Origin: Streptomyces sp. SA15
GTDB lineage: Bacteria > Actinomycetota > Actinomycetes > Streptomycetales > Streptomycetaceae
Reading direction: 5' to 3'
Length of the DNA: 64,000 nt
Assembly (NCBI RefSeq): GCF_002291145.1
Contig: NZ_NTGE01000178.1
Coordinates: 26,419-90,418, forward strand
Shown in pieces: positions 33,156-41,569 of this stretch. Numbering within the stretch: the stretch's first letter is position 1; the number at the start of each line of letters is the position of its first letter. Made by a program: the position numbers and the translations under genes. The notes under the pieces were generated by a model that was not told the DNA's origin, ran no database searches, and saw nothing but the letters and a program-made list of their open reading frames with translations.

Positions 33156-34736
33156 CTACGCCGTAGCCGGCCGCGACCCCGATCCCGGCCCCGACCTGGG
33201 CCCCGTCCCCGACCCCCGGTCCGTCTCCGACCCCGACGCCCCCCGCCCAGCCCCCGACCGGGCCACCGAAGCCGCCGCCGATGAAGCCGCCGCCGTCAGT
33301 GGGCGGGCGATGTCCTCCAGGGGGCGGCGTTCCGCTCGCACCGCCAGTGCCGCTGCCACCAACCCCGCCAGGCACATCAGTGTCGCGCCGATCTGGAAGG
33401 CGAGGACCGTGTCACCGACCTTTCCCGTGCCGGTGAGGTCGGCGAAGAGGAGGGGGCCGCTGATGCCGCCGGCGGCGGTGCCGAGGGCGTAGAAGAAGGC
33501 GATGGACATCGCTCGGGTCTCCATCGGGAAGACCTCGGAGACCGTCAGGTAGGCGCTGGACGCGCCGGCCGAGGCGAAGAACAGCACCGCGCACCAGCAT
33601 GCCGTCAGTGTGCCCGCGCTCAGCGTGCCCTGGTCGAACAGCCAGGCCGTGCCGAACAGCAACAACCCCGAGAGCAGGTACGTCGAAGAGATCATCACCC
33701 GGCGGCCGACCGTGTCGAAGAGCCGCCCCAGCAGCAGCGGGCCGCAGAAGTTGCCGAGCGCGATGACCGCGAAGTAGTAGCCCGTGTCGCCGCTCGGGAC
33801 GTCGAAGAACGTCGTCAGGATCGCGCCGAAACCGAAGGTGATCGCGTTGTAGAGGAAGGCCTGGCCGATGAAGAGGGCGAAGCCGAGGATCGCGCGCCTG
33901 CGGTAGTCGGAGAAGACCGTACGGCCGATCTCCAGGAAGGTGACGCTGCGGCGCTGGTGGAGGGTGATCTCGCCCTCGGGGGGAGGGAGCGGCTCGCCCT
34001 TCTCCTCCTCGATCCGGCGTTCGATCGAGGACACGATCCGTTCCGCCTCCTCGTCGTGGCCGTGGATCAGCAGCCAGCGCGGGCTCTCCGGGACATGGCG
34101 CCGTACGAGAAGGATCACCAGAGCGAGGACCGCGCCCAGGGCGAAGGTCAGCCGCCAGCCCACGTTCATCGCGAACAGGTCGGTGTCCAGCGCGACGATC
34201 GACAGCAGCGAGCCGCCGACCGCGCCCAGCCAGAAACTGCCGTTGATGATCAGGTCGACGCGGCCGCGGTACTCCGCGGGGATCAGCTCGTCGATCGCGG
34301 AGTTGATCGCCGCGTACTCACCGCCGATACCGAAACCGGTCAGAAAGCGGAACGCGAAGAACCACCAGCTGTCGAAGGCGATCGAGGTGAGCGCGGTGGC
34401 CGCGAGGTAGACCGCGAGCGTGATCATGAAGAGTTTCTTGCGGCCCCAGCGGTCGGTGAGACGGCCCCAGAACAGGGCGCCCGAGCAGGCCCCGGCGACA
34501 TACAGCGCGGCCGCGATGCCGGTGATCTCGCCCGAGGTGATCGGAAGCCCGCTGCCGGGCTCCGACAGGCGGCTCGCGATGTTGCCGACGACGGTGACCT
34601 CGAGTCCGTCGAGGATCCACACCGTGCCGAGTCCGATGACGATCGTCCAGTGCCAGCGCGACCATGGGAGGCGGTCGAGCCGGGCGGGGAGGTCGGTGGT
34701 CACGGTGCGGCCGGTCTCGGCCTGCGCGGTCGTCAT
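33156..34736 (-). CDS. MFS sugar/metabolite transporter
   Basis: A 526-residue, 12-helix major facilitator. Signatures include 'GRLTDRWGRKKLFMITLAVY' (the MFS loop 2-3 motif), 'RFLTGFGIGGEYAAINSAID' and 'RRHVPESPRWLLIHGHDEEA' (the PESPRWL motif of the sugar porter family), plus a matching second-half motif 'GRLFDTVGRRVMISS'. The C-terminus has a long Ser/Gly/Ala tail with 'GSGTGPRSGPGSGSRP'. It is probably an inner-membrane proton symporter for a carboxylate or sugar; the substrate is not predictable. The ATG at 34736 has GAGGGAGCC upstream. Confidence 0.9.
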   Translation of the reverse strand: MTTAQAETGRTVTTDLPARLDRLPWSRWHWTIVIGLGTVWILDGLEVTVVGNIASRLSEPGSGLPITSGEITGIAAALYVAGACSGALFWGRLTDRWGRKKLFMITLAVYLAATALTSIAFDSWWFFAFRFLTGFGIGGEYAAINSAIDELIPAEYRGRVDLIINGSFWLGAVGGSLLSIVALDTDLFAMNVGWRLTFALGAVLALVILLVRRHVPESPRWLLIHGHDEEAERIVSSIERRIEEEKGEPLPPPEGEITLHQRRSVTFLEIGRTVFSDYRRRAILGFALFIGQAFLYNAITFGFGAILTTFFDVPSGDTGYYFAVIALGNFCGPLLLGRLFDTVGRRVMISSTYLLSGLLLFGTAWLFDQGTLSAGTLTACWCAVLFFASAGASSAYLTVSEVFPMETRAMSIAFFYALGTAAGGISGPLLFADLTGTGKVGDTVLAFQIGATLMCLAGLVAAALAVRAERRPLEDIARPLTAAASSAAASVARSGAGRGASGSETDRGSGTGPRSGPGSGSRPATA

Positions 34737-34793
34737 GGGCGGCTCCCTCCTCGTCGAGCGAGAACCGGGGTCGAGTTCCCTCGACCCTTGGCG

Positions 34794-36158
34794 TTACGCC
34801 CCCAGCGCGCGCGACACCGTGTAGATCAACAACCCCGCCAGCGAGCCGACCACCGTGCCGTTGATCCGGATGAACTGCAGGTCACGGCCGATGTTTGCCT
34901 CGATCTTCCGCGTCGTGTGCTCGGCGTCCCAGCCCGCCACCGTGTCCGTGATCAGGGAGGTGATCTCCCGGCGGTAGGTGGTGACGACGTACACGGCCGC
35001 GTCCTCCACCCACTTGTCGACCTTGCCCTGCACCTTCTTGTCGGCGGCCATCTGCGCGCCCAGGGACAGCAGGGAGGCCCGCACGCGCAGCCGCAGCTCG
35101 CTGCGCTCGTCCTCGGCGGCCGACACGATCATGGATCGTACGGCGGTCCAGGCGGAGGCGATCAGGTCCTGGACCTCACCCCGGCCCAGCACCTCACCCT
35201 TGAGCCGCTCGACCCGCGAACGCGTGTCCGTGTCGGACTGCAGGTCGGCGGCGAAGTCCGCGAGGAAACGGTCGAGGGCGCCGCGCGCCGGGTGGGAGGG
35301 CATGTCGCGCATCTCCGCGCAGAACCGCAGCAGCTCCTTGTAGACCCGCTCGCCGACCTTCTTGTCGACGAACCTCGGTGTCCAGCCGGGGGCGCCGCCC
35401 TGCACGGCGTCCATGACGGAGTCGCTGTGCAGCACCAGCCAGTCGTGCGCCCGGGTGACGACCAGGTCGACGGCCCGCCGGTGACCGCCGTCGGCGACGA
35501 TCTTCTCCAGCATCTTGCCGATGCCGGGCGCGACCTCCTGGGCGTCGGCCCGGCGAGTGATCGCCTCGCCGACCACCGCCTGCACATCGGAGTCCCGCAG
35601 CACCGTCAGGGCGCCTCTGAGCGCGGCGGACAGCTCCGCCGTCACCCGGTCGGCGTGCTCCGGTTCGGCCAGCCAGGCGCCGAGCCGGTTGCCTATGCCG
35701 ACGGCGCGCAGTCGCAGCCGTACGACGTCCTCGGAGAGGAAGTTCTCCCCGACGAACTCCCCCAAGGTCACACCCAGCTGGTCCTTCTTCGTGGGGATGA
35801 TCGCGGTATGCGGGATGGGGATGCCGAGGGGGTGGCGGAAGAGCGCGGTGACGGCGAACCAGTCGGCGAGCGCGCCGACCATGCCGGCCTCGGCGGCGGC
35901 CGCCACATAGCTCGCCCAGGCGCCGGCGCCCTCGTTCGACGCCCACTTCGCGAGGACGTACACCAGCGCCACGAACAGCAGCATCCCGGTCGCGGTGAGC
36001 TTCATCCGCCGTACGCCGCGCTGCTTCTCCACGTCGGCAGCGCTGAACGTGGTCATGGCGCGGTTCGTGAAGGCGCCGGGGCGGGCAGGCTGCCCCGCGG
36101 CACCCGGAGTCCCCGAGGTCCCCGCGCTACCGATCGATCCCGTTTTCGTGCGTTCCAT
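34794..36158 (-). CDS. DUF445 membrane protein
   Basis: A 454-residue protein with a Gly/Pro-rich N-terminal segment, a transmembrane helix ('LTATGMLLFVALVYVLAKWA'), the conserved DUF445 start 'AGMVGALADWFAVTALFRHP' with 'IPHTAIIPTKKDQLG', long helical/coiled regions, and a C-terminal membrane helix ('GTVVGSLAGLLIYTVSRALG'). DUF445 proteins are inner-membrane proteins of unknown function. I choose the ATG at 36158, which has GGTGGAG upstream. A GTG at 36167 and an ATG at 36056 are alternatives; the last would remove the low-complexity N-terminus. Confidence 0.85.
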   Translation of the reverse strand: MERTKTGSIGSAGTSGTPGAAGQPARPGAFTNRAMTTFSAADVEKQRGVRRMKLTATGMLLFVALVYVLAKWASNEGAGAWASYVAAAAEAGMVGALADWFAVTALFRHPLGIPIPHTAIIPTKKDQLGVTLGEFVGENFLSEDVVRLRLRAVGIGNRLGAWLAEPEHADRVTAELSAALRGALTVLRDSDVQAVVGEAITRRADAQEVAPGIGKMLEKIVADGGHRRAVDLVVTRAHDWLVLHSDSVMDAVQGGAPGWTPRFVDKKVGERVYKELLRFCAEMRDMPSHPARGALDRFLADFAADLQSDTDTRSRVERLKGEVLGRGEVQDLIASAWTAVRSMIVSAAEDERSELRLRVRASLLSLGAQMAADKKVQGKVDKWVEDAAVYVVTTYRREITSLITDTVAGWDAEHTTRKIEANIGRDLQFIRINGTVVGSLAGLLIYTVSRALGA

Positions 36159-36353
36159 CCACTCCACCCGTTCGGTGATCCCTCACACATTGTCCCTTCC
36201 TGACCGACTCCCGGAACGGAACAAGAGTTCCCGGCGTCTGTCCGGTCGGGGGAACGCGGCGGGGTCCTGTCAGTTTTCCCCAGGCTCATGGATCATCATG
36301 GGCTCATCAGATCGGAGCCTCGGGCTCCCATCGCCCGAGGAGAACAGCACAGC

Positions 36354-37688
36354 ATGACCCGGCGTCACGGTTACGCCCTGCTCGTCGCGATCGTCGCCGC
36401 GATCGTGGCCCTGTCCGCCGTCATCTACATCGGGGTGGCAGCCGATCCCGGTACGAACGACCGGGCCACGCTGGCCGGCGGACGCCACCCGCACAACTCC
36501 GCCGCCCCCGCCTCCACCGGCGTCTGGGTCGGCTCCTGGTCCGCCTCCCCCGTCGGCGCCGAACCCGGCACCGAGATCATGGGCCTGGCCGGCCGCGCGG
36601 TACGCAACGTCGTCCACGCGAGCATAGGCGGTACGAGTGCCCGCATCACGCTGTCCAACCTCTACGGCCAGTCCCCGCTGACCATCACCCACGCCTCGAT
36701 CGCCGTCGCGGCCGGCACCGGCACCGCCGAGGCGGTCGCGGAGACCATGCGGCGGCTGACCTTCGGCGGCAACACCACGGTCGTCGTCCCGGCCGGACAG
36801 CAGGTCCTCAGCGACGCCGTCCGCATCACGATCCCCAGGGGCGGCGACGTCCTGGTCACCACCTACTCCCCCACCCGCTCCGGCCCGGTCACCTACCACC
36901 CGCGCGCCCGCCAGATCTCTTACGCCGCCCAGGGCGACCTCACCGAGGACGTCACCGGCACCGCGTACACCGAGCAGACCGAGAACTGGCGCTACCTGAC
37001 CGCCCTGGACGTGCTGAGCGACGGGGCCGAGGGCACCATCGTCGCCTTCGGCGACTCGCTCACCGACGGCGTCGGCTCCACCAAGAACGCCAACAACCGC
37101 TGGCCCGACCTGCTGTCCGAGCGGCTGCACCAGGCCATCGAGGCCGGCCGGGACGTGCCCCGCTACAGCGTCGTCAACCAGGGAATCGGCGGCAACCAGG
37201 TCCTCGCCGACGGCCTCGGCCGCCCCGCCGAGAACCAGGCCGGCGTCAGCCGCTTCGCCCGGGACGTACTCGGCCGGACCAACGTCAAGGTCGTCGTCAT
37301 CGACCTCGGCATCAACGACATCCTGCGCAACCCGCGGCTCGCCGACCCCGACAAGATCCTCGACGGCCTGCGCACGATGGTCCGCCAGGCCCACGCCCAC
37401 GGCATCAAGGTCATCGGCGCCACGCTGATGCCCTTCGGCGGCCACCGCGGCTACTCCGACGCCCGCGAGGCCGTACGGCAGGAAATCAACGCCGAGATCC
37501 GCGCGGGCCGCGTCTTCGACGACGTCGTCGACTTCGACAAGGCCGTACGGGACCCGTACGACCCGCGCGAATTCCGCTCCGACTACGACTCGGGCGACCA
37601 TCTCCACCCGAGCGACAAGGGGTACGAGCGGATGGCGGGGGCATTCGACTTGGACGACCTCAAGGGGGCGGCACCGGCGAAGCTGTAG
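36354..37688 (+). CDS. Secreted SGNH/GDSL hydrolase
   Basis: A 444-residue exported or membrane-anchored esterase. The N-terminal hydrophobic helix 'YALLVAIVAAIVALSAVIYI' could be an uncleaved anchor. Block I is 'VAFGDSLTDGVGS' (Ser ~235). Block II/III residues appear in 'QGIGGNQVLADGL' and 'DLGINDIL', and block V is 'GDHLHPSDKGYERM' with the Asp/His pair. A beta-sandwich domain precedes the hydrolase, as in many Streptomyces GDSL proteins of SGNH/acetylxylan-esterase type. The ATG at 36354 is chosen for GAGGAGAAC upstream. The substrate is probably an acylated polysaccharide or a lipid. Confidence 0.9.
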   Translation: MTRRHGYALLVAIVAAIVALSAVIYIGVAADPGTNDRATLAGGRHPHNSAAPASTGVWVGSWSASPVGAEPGTEIMGLAGRAVRNVVHASIGGTSARITLSNLYGQSPLTITHASIAVAAGTGTAEAVAETMRRLTFGGNTTVVVPAGQQVLSDAVRITIPRGGDVLVTTYSPTRSGPVTYHPRARQISYAAQGDLTEDVTGTAYTEQTENWRYLTALDVLSDGAEGTIVAFGDSLTDGVGSTKNANNRWPDLLSERLHQAIEAGRDVPRYSVVNQGIGGNQVLADGLGRPAENQAGVSRFARDVLGRTNVKVVVIDLGINDILRNPRLADPDKILDGLRTMVRQAHAHGIKVIGATLMPFGGHRGYSDAREAVRQEINAEIRAGRVFDDVVDFDKAVRDPYDPREFRSDYDSGDHLHPSDKGYERMAGAFDLDDLKGAAPAKL

Positions 37689-37806
37689 GGACTGACTGCC
37701 TTCAGCCTGCGGGCAGTCATGCCGCTGGGGCGACTCCCGACCCACAGAAGGCGGCATCCCATAGCGCCGGGCTGCGCGATCCACCCCCGCTCAGCACCAA
37801 CGCCGG

Positions 37807-38652
37807 TCAGCGATCCCGATCCCGGCGCCGATCCCGCCGTTCCCGCTGCCGCTCCCGCAGCTCCTCATGGCGTTCCCGCCGATCCTCCCGCCGGTCCCAC
37901 CTATGGTCCCGGTGCCCCTCCAGCATCCTGCGATGAGCCTCGTGCACGTCGTCCCGGTACGACTCCTGCAACTCCCGCTTCGACGCCTTCCGCTCCAGCC
38001 TCTCCTGCCGCCGCTCCTCCTTCAGCCGCTGCCGATCGGACCGCGTCAGCTTGCGCTCAACCCCGACCCCACCCCAGAAGGCAAACCCCGTCACGATCAC
38101 CCGCGGCGCCCCCGGATCCCCCGGCACACCCTCCTCACGGTGATCGAACCCGCCCATGATCCCGATCCCACGCACCACGACCTCGACACCGGGCGGCACG
38201 ATCACCTGCACCCCACCCATGATCGCGACGCAGTTGATCTCGACCTCGCCGTCCGCGAAGTTCGCCTCGCGCAGATCGATCTCACCACCGCCCCAGAAGG
38301 CGAAGCAGTTGAAACGCCGGGGCACCGTCCAGCGCCCCTTGCGCTGGAACCCCGACATGACGGCCACGCCCCACGTCGACGACCCCTCGCCACCGACGAT
38401 CCGCCCCGCCCAACTCCCGCTCTCCGCGGGCTGCTTGGTCATCGACACCTTGGGAGCCGGAGCCCCGGCGGCCGGCAGATCCCGCGTGATCGGCGCCAGC
38501 TCCCCGTACGTACGCGCCTTGTACGTCGCGTCCAACCGCTCCTCGAACTCCTCCATGTCGAGACGCCCCTCCGCGAGGGCGTCCCGCAGGACCTCGGCGA
38601 CTCGTTCACGATCGGCGTCGGAGGCGCGCAGCTCCGGGGCATCCTCGGTCAT
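37807..38652 (-). CDS. DUF1707 / LiaF-like envelope protein
   Basis: A 281-residue protein. Residues 1-65 are a DUF1707 domain ('LRASDADRERVAEVLRDALA', 'RTYGELAPITRDLP'). Residues ~95-215 form a beta-helical cell-wall-active antibiotic response (LiaF-like) domain with repeated 'AVMSGFQRKGRW', 'NCFAFWGGGEIDLREA' and 'CVAIMGG' turns. Residues ~220-281 are an extremely Arg/Glu/His-rich helix ('RRERHEELRERQRERRDRRR'), probably a coiled coil or nucleic-acid/membrane contact. No transmembrane helix is present. The role in envelope-stress sensing is inferred from family. Confidence 0.85.
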   Translation of the reverse strand: MTEDAPELRASDADRERVAEVLRDALAEGRLDMEEFEERLDATYKARTYGELAPITRDLPAAGAPAPKVSMTKQPAESGSWAGRIVGGEGSSTWGVAVMSGFQRKGRWTVPRRFNCFAFWGGGEIDLREANFADGEVEINCVAIMGGVQVIVPPGVEVVVRGIGIMGGFDHREEGVPGDPGAPRVIVTGFAFWGGVGVERKLTRSDRQRLKEERRQERLERKASKRELQESYRDDVHEAHRRMLEGHRDHRWDRREDRRERHEELRERQRERRDRRRDRDR

Positions 38653-38730
38653 ACAAGCAGCCTACGAGTTCCGGGCGACGGGCACTATGCGATCGACTAC
38701 CCGGCCCCACGCAGTCGGCTACGCGGTCGG

Positions 38731-39735
38731 CTACGCGGTCGACCTCTCCACATACATCTTCGCGATCACCGCCTCGATGTCCGGCTCCCGCACCGACAGG
38801 TCCACCAGCGGATACTCCGCCGCGATCCGCGCGACCAGCGGCGCCGCCGACTCCGACGCCGGGAACGCCAGCCACTGCCGGGGCCCGTCCACCCGTACGA
38901 CCCGCGCGGGCGGCGGCGCCTCGATGGGCGGCAACTCGCGCTCCAGGTCGACCACGAGGGTCCGCTCGCTCTCCCCCGCCTCGTGCAGGCCGACGAGCGG
39001 ACCGTCGTACATCAGCCGCCCGTGGTCGATGACCATCACCCGCGAGCACAACTGCTCGATGTCCTGCAGGTCGTGCGTGGTCAGCAGCACCGTCGTGCCC
39101 TGCTCGGCGTTCAACTCCCGCAGGAACTCCCGCACCTTGGCCTTGGAGACGACATCCAGGCCGATCGTCGGCTCGTCGAGGTAGAGCACCTCCGGGTCGT
39201 GCAGCAGGGCCGCCGCGATGTCGCCGCGCATCCGCTGGCCGAGCGAGAGCTGCCGTACCGGTACGTCCAACAGGCTGCCCAGTTCGAGGAGTTCGACAAG
39301 ACGGTCGAGGTTCTCGCGGTAACGGGCGTCCGGGATCCGGTACATACGGTGCATCAGCCGGTAGGAATCGATCAGCGGCAGGTCCCACCACAGCGTCGTA
39401 CGCTGCCCGAACACCACCCCTATCCGGTGCGCCAGCCGCGTCCGCTCCCGGGCGGGATCGAGACCGGCCACCCGCAGCCGGCCACCGCTCGGCGTCAGGA
39501 TGCCGGTGAGCATCTTGATCGTCGTCGACTTCCCGGCACCGTTCGGCCCGATGTAACCGACCATCTCGCCGCGCGGCACGGTGAAGGAGAGGGAGTCCAC
39601 CGCCCGCACCTGCCGCCGCTCACGCTTCAGAAAGCCGGCCTTCTTGCGTACCTCGAAGACCTTCTCGACGCGGTCCACCTCGATGAAACGGTCACCCAGA
39701 TCACCGAGGCCACTCAGGTCACCCAAATCACCCAC
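38731..39735 (-). CDS. ABC-2 exporter ATP-binding protein
   Basis: A 334-residue ATPase. Walker A 'GPNGAGKSTTIKMLTG', signature 'LSLGQRMRGDIAAALLHDPE', Walker B 'VLYLDEPTIGLD', H-loop 'TVLLTTHDL'. The C-terminal ~80 residues are an accessory domain typical of drug or polysaccharide exporters of the NatA/CcmA group. The N-terminus is a Gly-Asp-Leu repeat ('MGDLGDLSGLGDLGD'), and the true start could be nearer 'FIEVDRVEKVF'. It lies 6 bp downstream of its permease genes. The three genes 38731-41431 form one export system; the substrate is unknown. Confidence 0.92.
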   Translation of the reverse strand: MGDLGDLSGLGDLGDRFIEVDRVEKVFEVRKKAGFLKRERRQVRAVDSLSFTVPRGEMVGYIGPNGAGKSTTIKMLTGILTPSGGRLRVAGLDPARERTRLAHRIGVVFGQRTTLWWDLPLIDSYRLMHRMYRIPDARYRENLDRLVELLELGSLLDVPVRQLSLGQRMRGDIAAALLHDPEVLYLDEPTIGLDVVSKAKVREFLRELNAEQGTTVLLTTHDLQDIEQLCSRVMVIDHGRLMYDGPLVGLHEAGESERTLVVDLERELPPIEAPPPARVVRVDGPRQWLAFPASESAAPLVARIAAEYPLVDLSVREPDIEAVIAKMYVERSTA

Positions 39736-39741
39736 GAGCCC

Positions 39742-40563
39742 TCAACTCCCCGTACTCCGATACGACCTGAGCCCCCCACGCCACGCCAGACCCGCCAACG
39801 CACAGCACACCACCGCCACCAGCGGCGACGCCAAAGCCGCCCCCTCCGGCAGCCCGAGCGGATACGGCCGCCCCAACACGTAGGCGGCGGGCACCCAGTT
39901 GACGAACGCCAGCGGCAGCACGAAGGTCACCCCGCGCACCAGGTCCTTCCCGAACACACTGGGCGGGTACTGCAGCAGTGTCGTGCCCCCGTACGTGAAC
40001 GCGCTCTGCACCTCGGCGGCGTCCTGCACCACGATCTGGAAGGACGCGCCCGCGACGAACACCGCGCCGAAGATCACCGCGCCGCTGACCAGCATCACCG
40101 GCACCAGAAGCACCTTCAACAAGGTCCAGTCGACGTCGACCGCGACGAGCGCGTAGCCCAGCACCAGCGCCCCCTGCGTGAGGCGGGCGACCCGGCGCAG
40201 CGCGAAGCGGTCCGCGGCGGCCTGCGCGAGCACCGGCGCCGGCCGCAGGAACAGCGTGTCGAGCGTGCCGTCACGCACCCGCTGCCCCAGCTGGCCCAGC
40301 GAGTTGCACATCAGGTCCGTCAGACCGAAGGACGTGACGGACAGGCCGTACAGCAGAGCGACCTCGGGCAGGGCGTAGCCGCCCAGCGAGTCGACCCGCG
40401 AGAACATCAACAGGATCGCGACAAAGTCGAGCCCGGACAGCAGCAGATTGCCGAGCACGGTCATGGCGAAGGAGGCGCGGTAGGCCAGGCTGGAGCGGAT
40501 CCACATCCCGGCGATCAACCCGTACGCGCGCAGCCCGTCCACCACACGGCTCGTCTCACCCAC
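39742..40563 (-). CDS. ABC-2 type permease subunit 1
   Basis: A 273-residue six-helix membrane protein of the ABC-2 family (DUF990/YPL-like). Hydrophobic segments include 'LLLSGLDFVAILLMFSR' and 'FVAGASFQIVV'; loops contain 'LGQLGQRVRDGTLDTLFLRP', a hallmark shared by this transporter group. Its start overlaps the end of the next permease gene by 8 bp, so they are translationally coupled. It pairs with the ATPase immediately downstream. Confidence 0.9.
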   Translation of the reverse strand: MGETSRVVDGLRAYGLIAGMWIRSSLAYRASFAMTVLGNLLLSGLDFVAILLMFSRVDSLGGYALPEVALLYGLSVTSFGLTDLMCNSLGQLGQRVRDGTLDTLFLRPAPVLAQAAADRFALRRVARLTQGALVLGYALVAVDVDWTLLKVLLVPVMLVSGAVIFGAVFVAGASFQIVVQDAAEVQSAFTYGGTTLLQYPPSVFGKDLVRGVTFVLPLAFVNWVPAAYVLGRPYPLGLPEGAALASPLVAVVCCALAGLAWRGGLRSYRSTGS

Positions 40564-41431
40564 CCTGGACCACCACCCGCCGGGTCGCCGACGACTGCAG
40601 CAGCCGCCCGGCCGCCAGGAGCGCCACAGCCCACGCCGCCGCGAAGACGTAGGCGCCCAGCGGGTCGGCCTTCCCCATGAGGACGTCCGCGGGCAGCTGC
40701 AGCAGGGCCGACCACGGCAGGGCCCGTACGACCTCGCCGAGCGCCCCCGGGAAGACGTTCAGCGGCAGTGTCATCCCCGAACAGAACACCCCAGTGATCA
40801 TCAGGAGTTGCAGCATGCCCTTGCCGTCCAGCAGCCAGAACGCGCTCAGCGCCACCAGGTAGCGGATCCCGAAGCTGACCACCGCCCCGAGCAGGACCGC
40901 CACCAGGAACGCCAGCCAGGTCACCGGATCGCGCGGCAGCGCCGCAGGGAAGAAGAGCACCCCGAAGACGAAGGGGATCACCCCCCGGCCCAGGAGCTGG
41001 AAGAGCGACCTGCCCAGATCATTGGCCAGCCACCACAGTTGGAGATCGGCCGGCCGGTAGAGGTCGATCGCGATCTCACCGGTCCGGATGCGTTCCATGA
41101 GCTCGTTCTCGAAGCCCCCGCCCTGGATGGCCAGCGCCGCGAACAGCGCCTGCCCCAGCCACACATAGGTGACGGCCTCCGCCTGGTCGTACCCCCCTAA
41201 GTGGGGTCTTTCGTCCCACAACGCCAGATACGTGTACACCAGGATCAGGCCGAAAACGGTATTGGTGAACACCCCCGCGGCCGTGGCCGCCCGATACGTC
41301 GCGTATCTTCTGAAACCCCCCGCCGCGACGGCCGCGTACAACCGCCCCGAACCCACCGCAGCCGTCCTCCTCGCCCGCCCGACACCGAAGCGCAGGAGCC
41401 TAGTACGCGGCCGACTCGACCCGCCAGGCAT
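40556..41431 (-). CDS. ABC-2 type permease subunit 2
   Basis: A 291-residue membrane protein homologous in layout to the adjacent permease ('FGLILVYTYLALWDERPHLG', 'ERIRTGEIAIDLYRPADLQL', 'VLMITGVFCSGMT'-type segments). A basic N-terminus ('RPRTRLLRFGVGRARR') precedes the first helix. I place the start at ATG 41431; a GTG (~VGSGRLYAAVAAGG) is possible further in. The open frame extends antisense through the PBP gene to 43471, but that part is not coding. It is the first gene of the exporter operon and divergent from the PBP gene. Confidence 0.85.
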   Translation of the reverse strand: MPGGSSRPRTRLLRFGVGRARRTAAVGSGRLYAAVAAGGFRRYATYRAATAAGVFTNTVFGLILVYTYLALWDERPHLGGYDQAEAVTYVWLGQALFAALAIQGGGFENELMERIRTGEIAIDLYRPADLQLWWLANDLGRSLFQLLGRGVIPFVFGVLFFPAALPRDPVTWLAFLVAVLLGAVVSFGIRYLVALSAFWLLDGKGMLQLLMITGVFCSGMTLPLNVFPGALGEVVRALPWSALLQLPADVLMGKADPLGAYVFAAAWAVALLAAGRLLQSSATRRVVVQGG

Positions 41432-41569
41432 TTTCCACGCGGCCAACACGTGCCGATTGTCGGGAACGGAACGCCTGGTGCGAGAGTCTTCAACAGGGGG
41501 CGTAGAAGACGTAGAAGGCGTACGAGGCGTACGGGAACGTACGAGGCGAAACAGGAGTCCGTGCACGAC

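Noticed and set aside
36270..37784. 504-codon minus-strand frame opposite the GDSL hydrolase
   Set aside because: It is the mirror of a gene with clear GDSL blocks; its composition is Gly/Asp/Val repeats with no domain.
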